46,319 bases of DNA from Oxalobacteraceae bacterium OM1 (lineage in GTDB: Bacteria > Pseudomonadota > Gammaproteobacteria > Burkholderiales > Burkholderiaceae_D). Position 1 is the stretch's first letter. Every line of letters starts with the position of its first letter. Shown piece by piece: positions 33,605 to 42,835 of the stretch. Location of the stretch: assembly GCA_004570315.1 (NCBI GenBank), contig SPQI01000477.1, positions 1 through 46,319 on the forward strand, given 5' to 3'. Made by a program: the position numbers and the translations under genes. The notes beneath the pieces are model-generated. The model was not told the DNA's origin. It did no database searches and saw only the letters and a program-made list of their open reading frames with translations.

Positions 33605-34057
33605 TTACCACGACAGGGCAAGCAGGCGCCTCGCTAGCGGGACCGGACACAGCGTAGTGATGTCGCTCCGTGACGCCCAGCGGAAGTCGTCCATCTCCGG
33701 CATGGGCCTGCCGGTGGCGCGGTCGACGAAATAGCTGGTGCACCGCAGGTGGGCCAAGCTTCGCAAGGCACTTGGACTACGCAACTTGAACAGGTATAGC
33801 GCCTTTTCCGGTTGAAAGCTGAAACAGCCAAGATCTTCAAAAAGCTGCTGACCAAACGCCAGGCCGGTCTCTTCCTGTAATTCGCGACGAGCCGCCTCGA
33901 GCGGTGTTTCGTCGTCGTGGCGCACGCCTTTGGGAATATCCCAGCAGTGCAGGCCGGTGGCATGGCAGAGCAGAATCTGCCGACTGGGGTTCACGATGAT
34001 CGTGCCACACGATAAGGCAACGCCGGATCGGCGGGCAGGCGCATTGGTAAAACGCAT
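33605..34057 (-). CDS. Nudix hydrolase (150 aa)
   Basis: The start at 34057 (MRFTNAPARRSGVALSCG) follows AAGGAG, preferred over the long frame to 34219. The Nudix box is complete: G-x5-E-x7-R-E-L-Q-E-E-T-G-L, running from GVRHDDE to EETGL. The last part, about 45 residues, is basic and aromatic. It hydrolyses a nucleoside diphosphate linked to another moiety, with Mg2+; the substrate is not predictable. It is divergent from the Lrp regulator gene. Confidence 0.85.
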   Translation of the reverse strand: MRFTNAPARRSGVALSCGTIIVNPSRQILLCHATGLHCWDIPKGVRHDDETPLEAARRELQEETGLAFGQQLFEDLGCFSFQPEKALYLFKLRSPSALRSLAHLRCTSYFVDRATGRPMPEMDDFRWASRSDITTLCPVPLARRLLALSW

Positions 34058-34223
34058 GAAACTCCTTGCAGTTGCAACGTATGACAGAGTGTCAAAGGGC
34101 AAGCTAGTTCCAGGCAGATACAAATCGACAAGGCTCCGAGCACGTCGGTTACATGGGCTTGGGGATTCGTCGCCGTTCTTTACCAGTGATAAGCACCTGG
34201 TTTTGACATGAAGTTTCAAATCG

Positions 34224-34247
34224 GAATATTATCTAGACAAATATTTC
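34224..34247. promoter_or_regulatory. AT-rich dyad upstream of the Lrp gene
   Basis: GAATATT (34224-34230) and AAATATTTC (34239-34247) form an AT-rich partial dyad in a GC-rich genome, 38 bases before the Lrp start. Lrp/AsnC regulators bind AT-rich dyads and often control their own genes, so this is a candidate operator. Confidence 0.35.
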
Positions 34248-34284
34248 TGCTTTTGGCAAAGAGAACGAGGCTGCATTTTCCAAA

Positions 34285-34821
34285 ATGGCACGTGAACAGC
34301 TAGATCCGACCGATCGCCGACTGGTCAGCATGCTTGCATCCGATGCGCAGTTGAGCGTCAATCAGCTGGCCGAAAAAATGATGTTGAGTCCGCCGACGAT
34401 ACGGTCTCGCATGCGCGCCCTGCTGCAAAAAGGCGTCCTGAAGATTGTCGGCTTGCTCAACTTGTCGGAGCGTCCCGAGCTGATCTCTGCCTTTGTCGGC
34501 ATCAATGCGAACGCCCGTGGCAGCCTGGATGAGTTGGCGCAGAAGATTGCAGCATTGCCGTTTGTCTCGTCGGTCAGCATCGTGACGGGCCGCTACGACC
34601 TGATCGTGGAGATCCTGGCTGCCGGAGACATGGACGATCTCTATCGTTTCACCTGCGAGCTGTTGCCCCGGGTTGCCGACGCCGGCGTGATCGAACGAAG
34701 CGAATCGTTTGTCGTGATGCGGTCGCGGAACAAGTGGGTCCATCTCCCGAAGGGATACTGGGAAGACGACGGACGCGAAGATGCTGCAGGCGCCGCACCG
34801 CTTGCCGGACCAACAAACTAA
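34285..34821 (+). CDS. Lrp/AsnC-family regulator (178 aa)
   Basis: The N-terminal winged helix-turn-helix (LDPTDRRLVSMLASDAQLSV, then LAEKMMLSPPTIRSRMRALLQKGVLKIVG) leads into an RAM ligand-binding domain (~65-145) with VSSVSIVTGRYDLIVEILA. It has an extended acidic, Ala-rich tail beyond the family's usual ~150 residues. It precedes, on the same strand, an amino-acid ABC transporter and catabolic genes, and is very likely their regulator, responding to the imported amino acid. Confidence 0.9.
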   Translation: MAREQLDPTDRRLVSMLASDAQLSVNQLAEKMMLSPPTIRSRMRALLQKGVLKIVGLLNLSERPELISAFVGINANARGSLDELAQKIAALPFVSSVSIVTGRYDLIVEILAAGDMDDLYRFTCELLPRVADAGVIERSESFVVMRSRNKWVHLPKGYWEDDGREDAAGAAPLAGPTN

Positions 34822-34881
34822 AAAATGAAAAATCTTCTTCCGGGGGATGGTCCTTCGGGAAGAGCACACGAGGAGAAGCGT

Positions 34882-35682
34882 ATGAGAGCACCGAAATACC
34901 TGTTTGCGCTATTGCTGACGTGCCTGGGATTGGCGGGCATGACGGCAGCCACCCATGCATCGACCCTGGAGGACATTCAAAAACGCGGCGAGCTCCGCGT
35001 CGCGGTGCAGACCCAAGGACCTCCCTTCTCCATGGTGGACAAGAAAGGCGAACGTACGGGCAGCTCCGTCGAGCTGGCCAAGTTGATGGCTCAGGAAATG
35101 GGCGTGAAAGTCGTCTTCCTGGATCTCGACTGGGACGGCCTGATTCCCGCTCTGCTCTCGGGCAAGGCAGACATGCTTGCGGCCGACATGACGCCGACGC
35201 TGGCGCGTGCGATGAAGGTCGCATTTACCAAACCCTGGATCCACGTCGGCCCCGTCGTGGCAACCAAGGAAGGAAGCAAGTTCACTTCCGTCGAGGCATG
35301 CAAGGCGCCCGGTGCACGGATCGCCGTTCTCTTCGGCAGCACCGGCGAAAAGCTCGCCAAGACGCTGTTTGCCAAAGGCCAGATCAAGAGCTACAAAGGC
35401 GGCGGCCCGCTGCTTCTGGATGCGGTGAAAAACGGGCAGGCAGATTGCCTGGTCAACGATAGCACCGCGGTCGCCGGCCAGGCAGCAGGCTACCCGAAGG
35501 GCACCTTCAAAGTGTTCCCGGAGCTGCTTGCAAAAGAGTCGCTGGCCTTCGCCACCCGGTATGACTCCCTGGACTTGCTCACCTGGATGAACCTCTTCAT
35601 CGATCAGACCACGATGGACGGTCGCCTGCAAAACAACCTCGACTACTGGGTCAATTCGGCCAAGTGGAAAGAAGAGCACTAA
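34882..35682 (+). CDS. Amino-acid ABC transporter substrate-binding protein (266 aa)
   Basis: The start at 34882 (MRAPKYLFALLLTCLGLAGM) follows GAGGAGAAG and gives a signal peptide cleaved near THA-STL. The mature part is a family-3 extracellular solute-binding protein: LEDIQKRGELRVAVQTQGPPFS, DLDWDGLIPALLSGKADMLAADMTPTLARA, and DSTAVAGQAAGYP. It captures a polar amino acid in the periplasm for the two permeases and ATPase downstream. A strong terminator follows its stop. Confidence 0.92.
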   Translation: MRAPKYLFALLLTCLGLAGMTAATHASTLEDIQKRGELRVAVQTQGPPFSMVDKKGERTGSSVELAKLMAQEMGVKVVFLDLDWDGLIPALLSGKADMLAADMTPTLARAMKVAFTKPWIHVGPVVATKEGSKFTSVEACKAPGARIAVLFGSTGEKLAKTLFAKGQIKSYKGGGPLLLDAVKNGQADCLVNDSTAVAGQAAGYPKGTFKVFPELLAKESLAFATRYDSLDLLTWMNLFIDQTTMDGRLQNNLDYWVNSAKWKEEH

Positions 35683-35714
35683 GAAGACAAGCACCAAGCT
35701 CATGAACTGAGTGC

Positions 35715-35750
35715 AGGGGTAGCGTCGCCGTGTTTCGCGCTACCCCTTTT
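35715..35750 (+). terminator. Rho-independent terminator within the transporter operon
   Basis: AGGGGTAGCG (35715-35724) and CGCTACCCCT (35738-35747) make a perfect 10-bp GC-rich stem with a 13-base loop, ending in TTTT. It lies between the binding-protein gene and the first permease gene, so it should lower downstream expression relative to the binding protein. Confidence 0.85.
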
Positions 35751-35779
35751 CAATTCTTCACTTGAAAGATGGCCGTCTG

Positions 35780-36448
35780 ATGTCCTTAAGCCTGAATGTT
35801 CGGGTGATCACGGAAACCCTTCCGGAATTCTGGGACGGTTTCCTGGCCACCGGACTGATTTCCCTGGCCGCATTTGGCGGAGCCATTGTCATTGGCATCA
35901 TCGCCGCGGCAATGAGTCTGCAGCGGTCGCGTTTTCTCCGCGCGCCCGCGGTTGCCTACGTCGACGTCATACGGGCGACACCGTTGCTCGCCCAGCTCTA
36001 CTTTCTCTATTTCGGTTTGCCCACGCTCGGCGCCGGCATGCCGGAGCTTGCGGTCGGCGTGCTTGCCCTGTCCCTGAACAGCGGCGCCTACGTCAGCGAA
36101 ATCATCCGCTCCGGCATCCTTGGCATTTCACGCGGCCAGATCGAGGCCAGCCTCAGTTCCGGCATGAGCTACTGGCAGCAGATGCGGCTCATCATTCTTC
36201 CGCAGGCCTTGCGCCCGATGGTGTCGCCATTGATCGGCCAGGCCATCGTCCTGGTCAAGGACTCCTCCTTGCTGTCGTTGATTTCGGTGCTGGAACTGAC
36301 GCGCGCCGGTCAAACGCTCGCGACTGACCGCTTCATGCCCGTCGAAGGCCTGACGATGACCGCTGCAGGCTATCTGATGATGTATTTCGCCCTCAAATTT
36401 GCCGCATGGGCCTGGGGCTACTTCAACCGCTTTTCCCTGAAGGGCTGA
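35780..36448 (+). CDS. Amino-acid ABC transporter permease 1 (222 aa)
   Basis: ATG 35780 (MSLSLNVRVITETLPEFWDG) is preferred over an in-frame TTG at 35762. The protein has about five membrane helices and the HisMQ-type EAA loop (GISRGQIEASLSSGMSYWQQMRLIILPQALRPM). The Y-V-D-V-I-R-A-T-P-L-L-A-Q-L segment is the family hallmark. It forms a heterodimer with the next permease. It is 97 bases after the binding-protein gene, across the terminator. Confidence 0.93.
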   Translation: MSLSLNVRVITETLPEFWDGFLATGLISLAAFGGAIVIGIIAAAMSLQRSRFLRAPAVAYVDVIRATPLLAQLYFLYFGLPTLGAGMPELAVGVLALSLNSGAYVSEIIRSGILGISRGQIEASLSSGMSYWQQMRLIILPQALRPMVSPLIGQAIVLVKDSSLLSLISVLELTRAGQTLATDRFMPVEGLTMTAAGYLMMYFALKFAAWAWGYFNRFSLKG

Positions 36449-36459
36449 GGACCGCGCAT

Positions 36460-37128
36460 ATGGATATGTTGTTGGAACAAATCGTCGAGGTCTCCCAGTA
36501 CTATCCCGTCCTCTTGAAGGGAATCGGCGCCACCATTGCCCTGTCCTTCCTGAGCATCGTCCTGGGAACCCTGATTGGCTTCATGCTGGGAATCGGCCGC
36601 GTGAGCCGGCATCGGTGGCTGTCGTCCATCATCGGCGCGTACACCGATCTGTTTCGCGGCACGCCTGTTCTGGTTCAGGTGTTTGTCGTCTTTTTCATTC
36701 TCCCGCAAGCCGGCATCGAGCTTGGATCGTTTACCGCCGGCGCCATCGCGCTGACCAACATGGCCGCCTGCTTCATTTCCGAGATTGTCGCGTCCGGCAT
36801 CAAGACGGTGCCGCACGGGCAAATCGAGGCTGCGGTGACGGCAGGTTTCACGCGCTCGCAGCAGCTCAGGCTGATTGTGCTGCCCCAGGCCATCCGGATG
36901 GTCGTGCCGTCTCTGGTCGGACAATTCGTCTTGCTCGTGAAAGATTCGTCGGTCGTCTCCGCGATCGGGCTACTCGATCTCACGCGCTCCGGATGGATGA
37001 TCGTGCAGAACGTGCCGAACGGCTTGCTGGTGTTTACCGTCGTGGGGATCGGCTATTTCGTGATTTGCTACCCGCTCTTGCACGTCTCGCGTCGCCTGGA
37101 AAAGGCCAACCCCATCCATGCGCATTGA
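36460..37128 (+). CDS. Amino-acid ABC transporter permease 2 (222 aa)
   Basis: ATG 36460 (MDMLLEQIVEVSQYYPVL) lies 11 bases after the first permease stop, with GAGG upstream. It has about five helices, Y-T-D-L-F-R-G-T-P-V-L-V-Q-V-F, and the EAA loop TVPHGQIEAAVTAGFTRSQQ followed by LRLIVLPQAIRMVVPS. It is the partner half of the transmembrane channel, GlnP/HisM-type. Confidence 0.93.
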   Translation: MDMLLEQIVEVSQYYPVLLKGIGATIALSFLSIVLGTLIGFMLGIGRVSRHRWLSSIIGAYTDLFRGTPVLVQVFVVFFILPQAGIELGSFTAGAIALTNMAACFISEIVASGIKTVPHGQIEAAVTAGFTRSQQLRLIVLPQAIRMVVPSLVGQFVLLVKDSSVVSAIGLLDLTRSGWMIVQNVPNGLLVFTVVGIGYFVICYPLLHVSRRLEKANPIHAH

Positions 37129-37176
37129 CGCATGGAGCATGGGGCAGCGCTACGCAACGATAAGGAATAAAAAGGC

Positions 37177-37902
37177 ATGATTCATTTCAAGGGACTCAAC
37201 AAGTGGTACGGGAAGCTGCATGTACTGCAGAACATCGACATGTCCGTGGCAAAGGGCGAGGTCGTCGTTGTCTGCGGTCCCAGCGGATCGGGGAAGAGCA
37301 CCCTCATACGCTGCGTGAATGGACTGGAAAAATTCCAGCAGGGGGAACTCGTCGTGGACGACAAGCCCGTCAACGTCGAGGCCAACTTGCGGGCCCTGCG
37401 CATGGAGACGGGATTCGTCTTCCAGCAGTTCAATCTTTACCCGCACAAGACCGCGCTCGAAAATGTCACGCTGGCCCCGATTCACGTACGCCGGCTGTCG
37501 AAGGAAGAAGCCGATCGTCGAGGGCGTCAACTGCTGGAGCAGGTAGGATTGGGCGATAAATTCAACTCCTATCCGCACCAGCTCTCCGGAGGACAGCAGC
37601 AGCGCGTGGCAATCGCGCGCAGCCTCTGCATGCAACCGAAGATCATGCTGTTCGACGAACCGACCTCAGCCCTGGATCCAGAGATGATCAACGAGGTCCT
37701 TGACGTCATGGTCAATCTGGCGAAAGACGGGATGACCATGATCGTGGTGACGCATGAAATGGGCTTTGCCCGCAAGGTCGCTGATCGCGTGGTCTTCATG
37801 GACAAGGGCAATATCGTCGAAGTCGCTGATCCGGAAACGTTCTTCACGCTTCCCAAGAGCGAAAGAACGCGCGAATTCCTCGGCAAAATTCTTCATCACT
37901 AA
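37177..37902 (+). CDS. Amino-acid ABC transporter ATP-binding protein, GlnQ-like (241 aa)
   Basis: All ABC motifs are present: Walker [11 protein letters not shown]-loop [13 protein letters not shown], signature [15 protein letters not shown], Walker [15 protein letters not shown] and H-loop VVTHEMGFA. The sequence is of the polar amino-acid type (GlnQ/HisP). It powers the permease pair directly upstream. Confidence 0.95.
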   Translation: MIHFKGLNKWYGKLHVLQNIDMSVAKGEVVVVCGPSGSGKSTLIRCVNGLEKFQQGELVVDDKPVNVEANLRALRMETGFVFQQFNLYPHKTALENVTLAPIHVRRLSKEEADRRGRQLLEQVGLGDKFNSYPHQLSGGQQQRVAIARSLCMQPKIMLFDEPTSALDPEMINEVLDVMVNLAKDGMTMIVVTHEMGFARKVADRVVFMDKGNIVEVADPETFFTLPKSERTREFLGKILHH

Positions 37903-37920
37903 TCGACGTCGGGATATCGC

Positions 37921-39198
37921 ATGACTCAAACTCTCACGCCCGCGGCCGGGTCGCCGCGAACGATCGCCGTCATCGGCGGCGGTGTCGTCGGCACCGCCGT
38001 CGCCCTGGTTCTCTCAACCAAAGGCTACCAGGTCAAACTCTTTGAACAGGGCGACATCGGAGCCGGCACAAGCTCCGGAAATGCGGGCGGGATCGTGACC
38101 GGCGCCGTGCTGCCGACCGCCACGCCGGGCGTGCTGCGCGCCATTCCCTCGTACATCTTCAACCCGGACAGTGCGGCGGTTCTCCGGCCGTCGTACTTCC
38201 TCCGGATTCTTCCGTGGCTGCTTCGATTCATCGCTGCAGGCAGTCCTCAACGTGTCGCCAGCATTGCGTCCGCCCTCGAGCCGCTGGTCTCGCGGGCGAT
38301 GAAAGCGCACCTTGCCTTGACCGGCATCAGCAAGGCACAAGACCGTATCGACACCGTCGGCTGGCTGAAGGTCTATACGTCGGATGCCAGCTTTGCAGAA
38401 ACTGCCTTCGAACGGGAGCTGATGCGCCGGCACGGCGTCAACTTCTCCGTATTGAATGCGGAAGAGATCGAAGCGCTCGAGCCCAAGCTTGCAAAGGGGG
38501 TGTGCAAGCATGGCATCTTCCAGCCGGAAAGCGGTTTTGTGAATTTTCCCAAGGGACTGACGCAAGCCTATTTCGAATGCGCCCGCGAACATGGCACGCA
38601 GCATATCCGCGAGACTGTGCAGGAACTCAGGCCGAGCTCAGCCGTCAACATCACGGTCAAGACCGATCGGCGGACCGAGACGTTCGATGCGGTCGTGGTG
38701 GCCGCCGGCGCATGGTCGAAACAATTTGCCAGGCAGTGCGGCGACGACGTGTGCCTGGACACCGAACGCGGGTACCACATGTCGTTCCGCGCGAACGGGA
38801 AACCGCTGTTGACCCGCCCGGTCTCGTTCCCTGATCAGCATTTCGTCCTGTCTCCGATGCATGACGGAGTTTCGATGGTCAGCGGGGATGAGCTGGCGGG
38901 CGTGGATGCGCCACCGGATTTTCGACGCATTCGCCGGCTCGTCCCGGCCGCGCGCAGGGCATTGCCGGGCATCGCAGACGCGGAAGTCCAAAGGGAGTGG
39001 ATGGGCTATCGTCCCTCGACACCGGACTCGCTTCCCGTCATCGGTCGTTCGCCGCATCACCGCAACGTTTTTTACGCCTTCGGGCATGGCCATCTGGGTC
39101 TGACCTTGTCGGCCATCACGGCACAACTGATCGGCGGCCTCGTCGCTGACGACCCCGTGCCATTCGATATGACACCCTACCGGATCAACCGGTTTTGA
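37921..39198 (+). CDS. FAD-dependent D-amino-acid dehydrogenase-like oxidoreductase (425 aa)
   Basis: The dinucleotide motif is IGGGVVGTAVALVLSTKGY (near residues 18-36), followed by the GTSSGNAGG segment typical of DadA. The remaining DAO-fold elements are VAAGAWSK, DTERGYHMSF and, near the C-terminus, RPSTPDSLPVIGRSPHHRNVFYAFGHGHLGLTLS. DadA proteins oxidise D-amino acids to 2-oxo acids and pass electrons to the respiratory chain. Its place behind an amino-acid transporter and before a racemase-family gene suits use of an imported D- or modified amino acid. Confidence 0.88.
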   Translation: MTQTLTPAAGSPRTIAVIGGGVVGTAVALVLSTKGYQVKLFEQGDIGAGTSSGNAGGIVTGAVLPTATPGVLRAIPSYIFNPDSAAVLRPSYFLRILPWLLRFIAAGSPQRVASIASALEPLVSRAMKAHLALTGISKAQDRIDTVGWLKVYTSDASFAETAFERELMRRHGVNFSVLNAEEIEALEPKLAKGVCKHGIFQPESGFVNFPKGLTQAYFECAREHGTQHIRETVQELRPSSAVNITVKTDRRTETFDAVVVAAGAWSKQFARQCGDDVCLDTERGYHMSFRANGKPLLTRPVSFPDQHFVLSPMHDGVSMVSGDELAGVDAPPDFRRIRRLVPAARRALPGIADAEVQREWMGYRPSTPDSLPVIGRSPHHRNVFYAFGHGHLGLTLSAITAQLIGGLVADDPVPFDMTPYRINRF

Positions 39199-39237
39199 AC
39201 GGCGAGGCGATACCGCCTCAGCCTGAGTGAGCAAAAC

Positions 39238-39951
39238 ATGAGCAGCACGATTGACGGCGCAAAGATCGGCATCCTCTGCTGGGAAACCGGCCACGTTCCC
39301 AGGGGATTGATGCAGCTGGAAACCCTCGTGGGCAACAGCACGAACCCCGCGTCTTACGCGTATCCGATTCGTTTGAAGCCAGTAAAAGGCGCCAACGTTC
39401 ATACGATCCTAGAGCACCCCGACCGGGCCGTGCTCCAGACCATGATCGAGGATGCCAGAGCCATGGTCGCGGATGGCGTGAAGGGCGTCACCACGAGCTG
39501 CGGCTTCAATGCCATCTTCCAGCGCGAACTGGCCGCCGCGATCAGTGTGCCGGTCTTTGCCTCAAGTTTGTTGCAGGTGCCTTTGGTCCGGCACATTCAC
39601 GGGCCGACCAGCGAGATCTGCATCATCACCGCGAAGGCCGGCGCGCTTCGGCCGGAACACTTCCTGTCGGTTGGAATCGAGCACCAGGCAGGACTGATCG
39701 TCTGCGGGTTGGAAGAATGCGCAGCCTGGAACCGCATCTTCACGGAGCCGGAAATGGACGTCGATCTGGATGAGATCGAGAGGGAGGTGGTGGGGACTGC
39801 GCTTCGAGCACTGGAGCGGCACCCGAATATCCGGGCCTTCGTTCTCGAGTGCACCGACTTACCGCCATTTTCCGAGTCGATCCGTCAGAAGACGGGGCTT
39901 CCGGTCTTTGATTTCATCAGCATGGTGGACTACCTGCATTCCGTCATCTAG
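39238..39951 (+). CDS. Aspartate/glutamate racemase-family protein (237 aa)
   Basis: The two catalytic Cys motifs of the Asp/Glu/hydantoin racemase fold are present: GVKGVTTSCGFNA (Cys ~89) and FVLECTDLPP (Cys ~203). The N-terminus IGILCWETGHVPRG differs from classical glutamate racemase, and length fits the wider family that includes hydantoin and maleate isomerases. Together with the DadA-like gene it may interconvert enantiomers of the imported compound. It is last in the operon and ends 32 bases before a converging gene. Confidence 0.85.
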   Translation: MSSTIDGAKIGILCWETGHVPRGLMQLETLVGNSTNPASYAYPIRLKPVKGANVHTILEHPDRAVLQTMIEDARAMVADGVKGVTTSCGFNAIFQRELAAAISVPVFASSLLQVPLVRHIHGPTSEICIITAKAGALRPEHFLSVGIEHQAGLIVCGLEECAAWNRIFTEPEMDVDLDEIEREVVGTALRALERHPNIRAFVLECTDLPPFSESIRQKTGLPVFDFISMVDYLHSVI

Positions 39952-39983
39952 ACACGAAGCTGGACGCATGGTGTTGCAGGACG

Positions 39984-40307
39984 TTATGTCTTGGCATTGC
40001 CCCGCGTTGCCTCTGCATCCACCCTCCCCTGCTGGGCCTTCACACTCTCCAGCATCTCCTCAAACGTCGGCACCGCGATCGGATCGCTCGCCGGGAAGGT
40101 GTCCTCCACCGCCTCGTCGAGCAGGGCTTGCGCCCTCTCCTCGAGGTCCTTCGAGTTCAACTTGCGTTCCGTCACGTCGCGATGCGCCGCATCCTCCGGC
40201 GACACATCCTTGGGCGTCACGGACGCCGAATCATTCCCTTGCGAAGAACGCGGCTCGTCGCGCCGGCCGGGGTTTTCTTGCTCGCTGCTGCGTTTCAGGT
40301 TGGACAT
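39984..40307 (-). CDS. Hypothetical acidic protein (107 aa)
   Basis: This is a low-complexity soluble protein rich in Glu, Asp, Ser and Arg. The second half holds LDEAVEDTFPASDPIAVPTFEEML; the EDTFPASDP motif occurs in many short uncharacterised proteobacterial proteins. The first half is likely disordered. No membrane segment or signal peptide is visible. Function unknown. Confidence 0.7.
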   Translation of the reverse strand: MSNLKRSSEQENPGRRDEPRSSQGNDSASVTPKDVSPEDAAHRDVTERKLNSKDLEERAQALLDEAVEDTFPASDPIAVPTFEEMLESVKAQQGRVDAEATRGNAKT

Positions 40308-40562
40308 ACCGTTCTCCGAATCAATGCACTGCGTGGGAAGCCGTTCCTTGTATTCGGATGGCGTGGCGGGACACTAGTTCTGAGGACCGCCCCGTGGATG
40401 CCGTGGCCGACTGGCCTCAGGCGCCGTCCCTCAGAGAACGCAACGCCTGACCTCAATCACGCCACAGATTTGTATTCGGATTGTTGAGAGGTGTAATCAG
40501 CCGTAAGAACACGCTGCCCTCTTCAAGAGCTTGCCTATACTGCCTTGGAAAGGATGCATCTC

Positions 40563-40808
40563 ATGAAAACGTTTTTCAAGCGTGCGACGCTGATCGCATG
40601 CGTTGCAGGAAGTTTGACCGGCTGCGCTGTGTACGGTCCTCCGCCTGGCGCTTACTATGCCACTCAGCCGACCTACGGTTACGCGCAGCCAGCCGCGGCG
40701 TACCCCGGTTACTACAGTGCCGCGCCCGTCTACGTTGAGCCGCCGCCCGTGTCGTTCGGCCTCAACTTCGGCTATTGGGGCGGCGGAGGCTGGCGCCACC
40801 GGCGCTGA
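40563..40808 (+). CDS. Gly/Tyr/Pro-rich lipoprotein (81 aa)
   Basis: The start at 40563 (MKTFFKRATLIACVAGSLTG) gives a lipoprotein signal with lipobox L-T-G-C and Cys21. The mature part is rich in Tyr, Pro, Gly and Ala (YGPPPGAYYATQPTYGYAQP), ending in FGLNFGYWGGGGWRHRR. Such small surface lipoproteins are common in Burkholderiales and of unknown role, possibly envelope stress. Confidence 0.75.
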   Translation: MKTFFKRATLIACVAGSLTGCAVYGPPPGAYYATQPTYGYAQPAAAYPGYYSAAPVYVEPPPVSFGLNFGYWGGGGWRHRR

Positions 40809-41300
40809 AGCCTGCAGCGCGGCCGTTTTCCAACAGCCCGGTACGCAGTTCGACTAGCGAACCGCGTACCTCGATTTCAAGGCAAAGAAGCCGCGGCTTC
40901 GCGGCCGCTTCCCGCTCCGGACAGCAACGAGGCCCAGTCCAATCTTTCCGCCACGCCGGACCTGCCGTCCGCCCCGCCCGTCACACCGCCCCTGCCTGAA
41001 AATCGGGCGCCGACCAATCGCCAGGTCGCGCTCATGAATCCTTGCTCGCCGTTGCGGAACAGTTCCTGCACTTCCTGCGGGAAGTTTCATGAAAGAAACC
41101 GACACGGCTTTTCGCCGGAAGAAGCGGCCAAGGCCGCATTGAATGGCGAAAGATGCGTCCCCGCACTTGAACCGATGTTCCTTCCAGGCAGCAAGCTGCC
41201 GTCGGCCCGTCAGAGCGTCGGCGTACCATCTTCCGTGCAGCGTGCGCACCGCGGATGAGGCATGATTGACCGCTCCGACGCAACAGACAAAGGATTGAAC
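40809..41300. other. Gap before the aldo/keto reductase gene
   Basis: The lipoprotein's frame stays open after its TGA for about 150 codons to 41258. The later part has an ATG at 41034 and a SCTSCGKFHERNRHGFSPEE segment. No ribosome binding site precedes that ATG, so I do not call a gene. A 14-base palindrome (GAAGCCGCGGCTTC, 40887-40900) lies inside. Confidence 0.35.
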
Positions 41301-42272
<972 letters not shown>

Positions 42273-42281
<9 letters not shown>

Positions 42282-42298
42282 GTCGTTCAGTTGAGTCG
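42273..42298. repeat. 13-bp tandem duplication over the reductase stop codon
   Basis: TTCAGTTGAGTCG occurs at 42273-42285 and again at 42286-42298. The first copy contains the reductase stop codon (TGA, 42279-42281). The duplication lies at the very end of the gene and does not alter the protein. Confidence 0.7.
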
Positions 42299-42374
42299 GG
42301 CAGATTGGCCTGGGGCGCCAGATTCATCGCACTTGGAATCACGGTGATGCACTTCGTAAAGGAAAAGTAGATCC

Positions 42375-42737
42375 ATGTCCGACAAATTCCATGTCGAATT
42401 GATCGAGGAAATCGTCGTTGTGCGAATGCGGGGCGAGCCCACGGAAGCCTTGTTGGCGGATTGTCATGCGCGCTTGCTTGACATGGTGAAGCGCGCCGAC
42501 CGCCGGAAGATCCTGTACGACTTTCTCGAGATGACCGCCCCCAAGCTGGACTTGGTGTTATGGCAGCAGCAGATGGTCGCAGCGCAGCATCTCGGCGACT
42601 CGCTGCAACGCGCAGTCGTCGTGCCGAACACCAGGCTCGCGTACCTGGCGCGCATCGCGTTTGGCGAGTGCAAGCATCAGATTTTCTATGACGATGTGGC
42701 CGCGGCCATGCAGTGGCTTGGCGCCACTCGGCCATGA
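42375..42737 (+). CDS. Hypothetical protein, SpoIIAA/STAS-like (120 aa)
   Basis: ATG 42375 follows GGAAAAG. The pattern, beta strand (FHVELIEEIVVVRMRG), helix (ALLADCHARLLDMV), strand (RKILYDF), helix (DLVLWQQQMVAAQHL), strand (QRAVVVPN), then helix FGECKHQIFYDDVAAAMQWL, resembles the SpoIIAA-like/STAS fold found in many small proteins. No phospho-Ser motif is evident. Function unknown. Confidence 0.7.
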   Translation: MSDKFHVELIEEIVVVRMRGEPTEALLADCHARLLDMVKRADRRKILYDFLEMTAPKLDLVLWQQQMVAAQHLGDSLQRAVVVPNTRLAYLARIAFGECKHQIFYDDVAAAMQWLGATRP

Positions 42738-42835
42738 GTCCGACCGCAGCGTGCCCGTCTGTTCCCGCGGTCGATGGCGTCATCCCGATGCAAACGGACG
42801 CGCGATGAACGCCAAGTTCTGGGATGACGGTTCGC

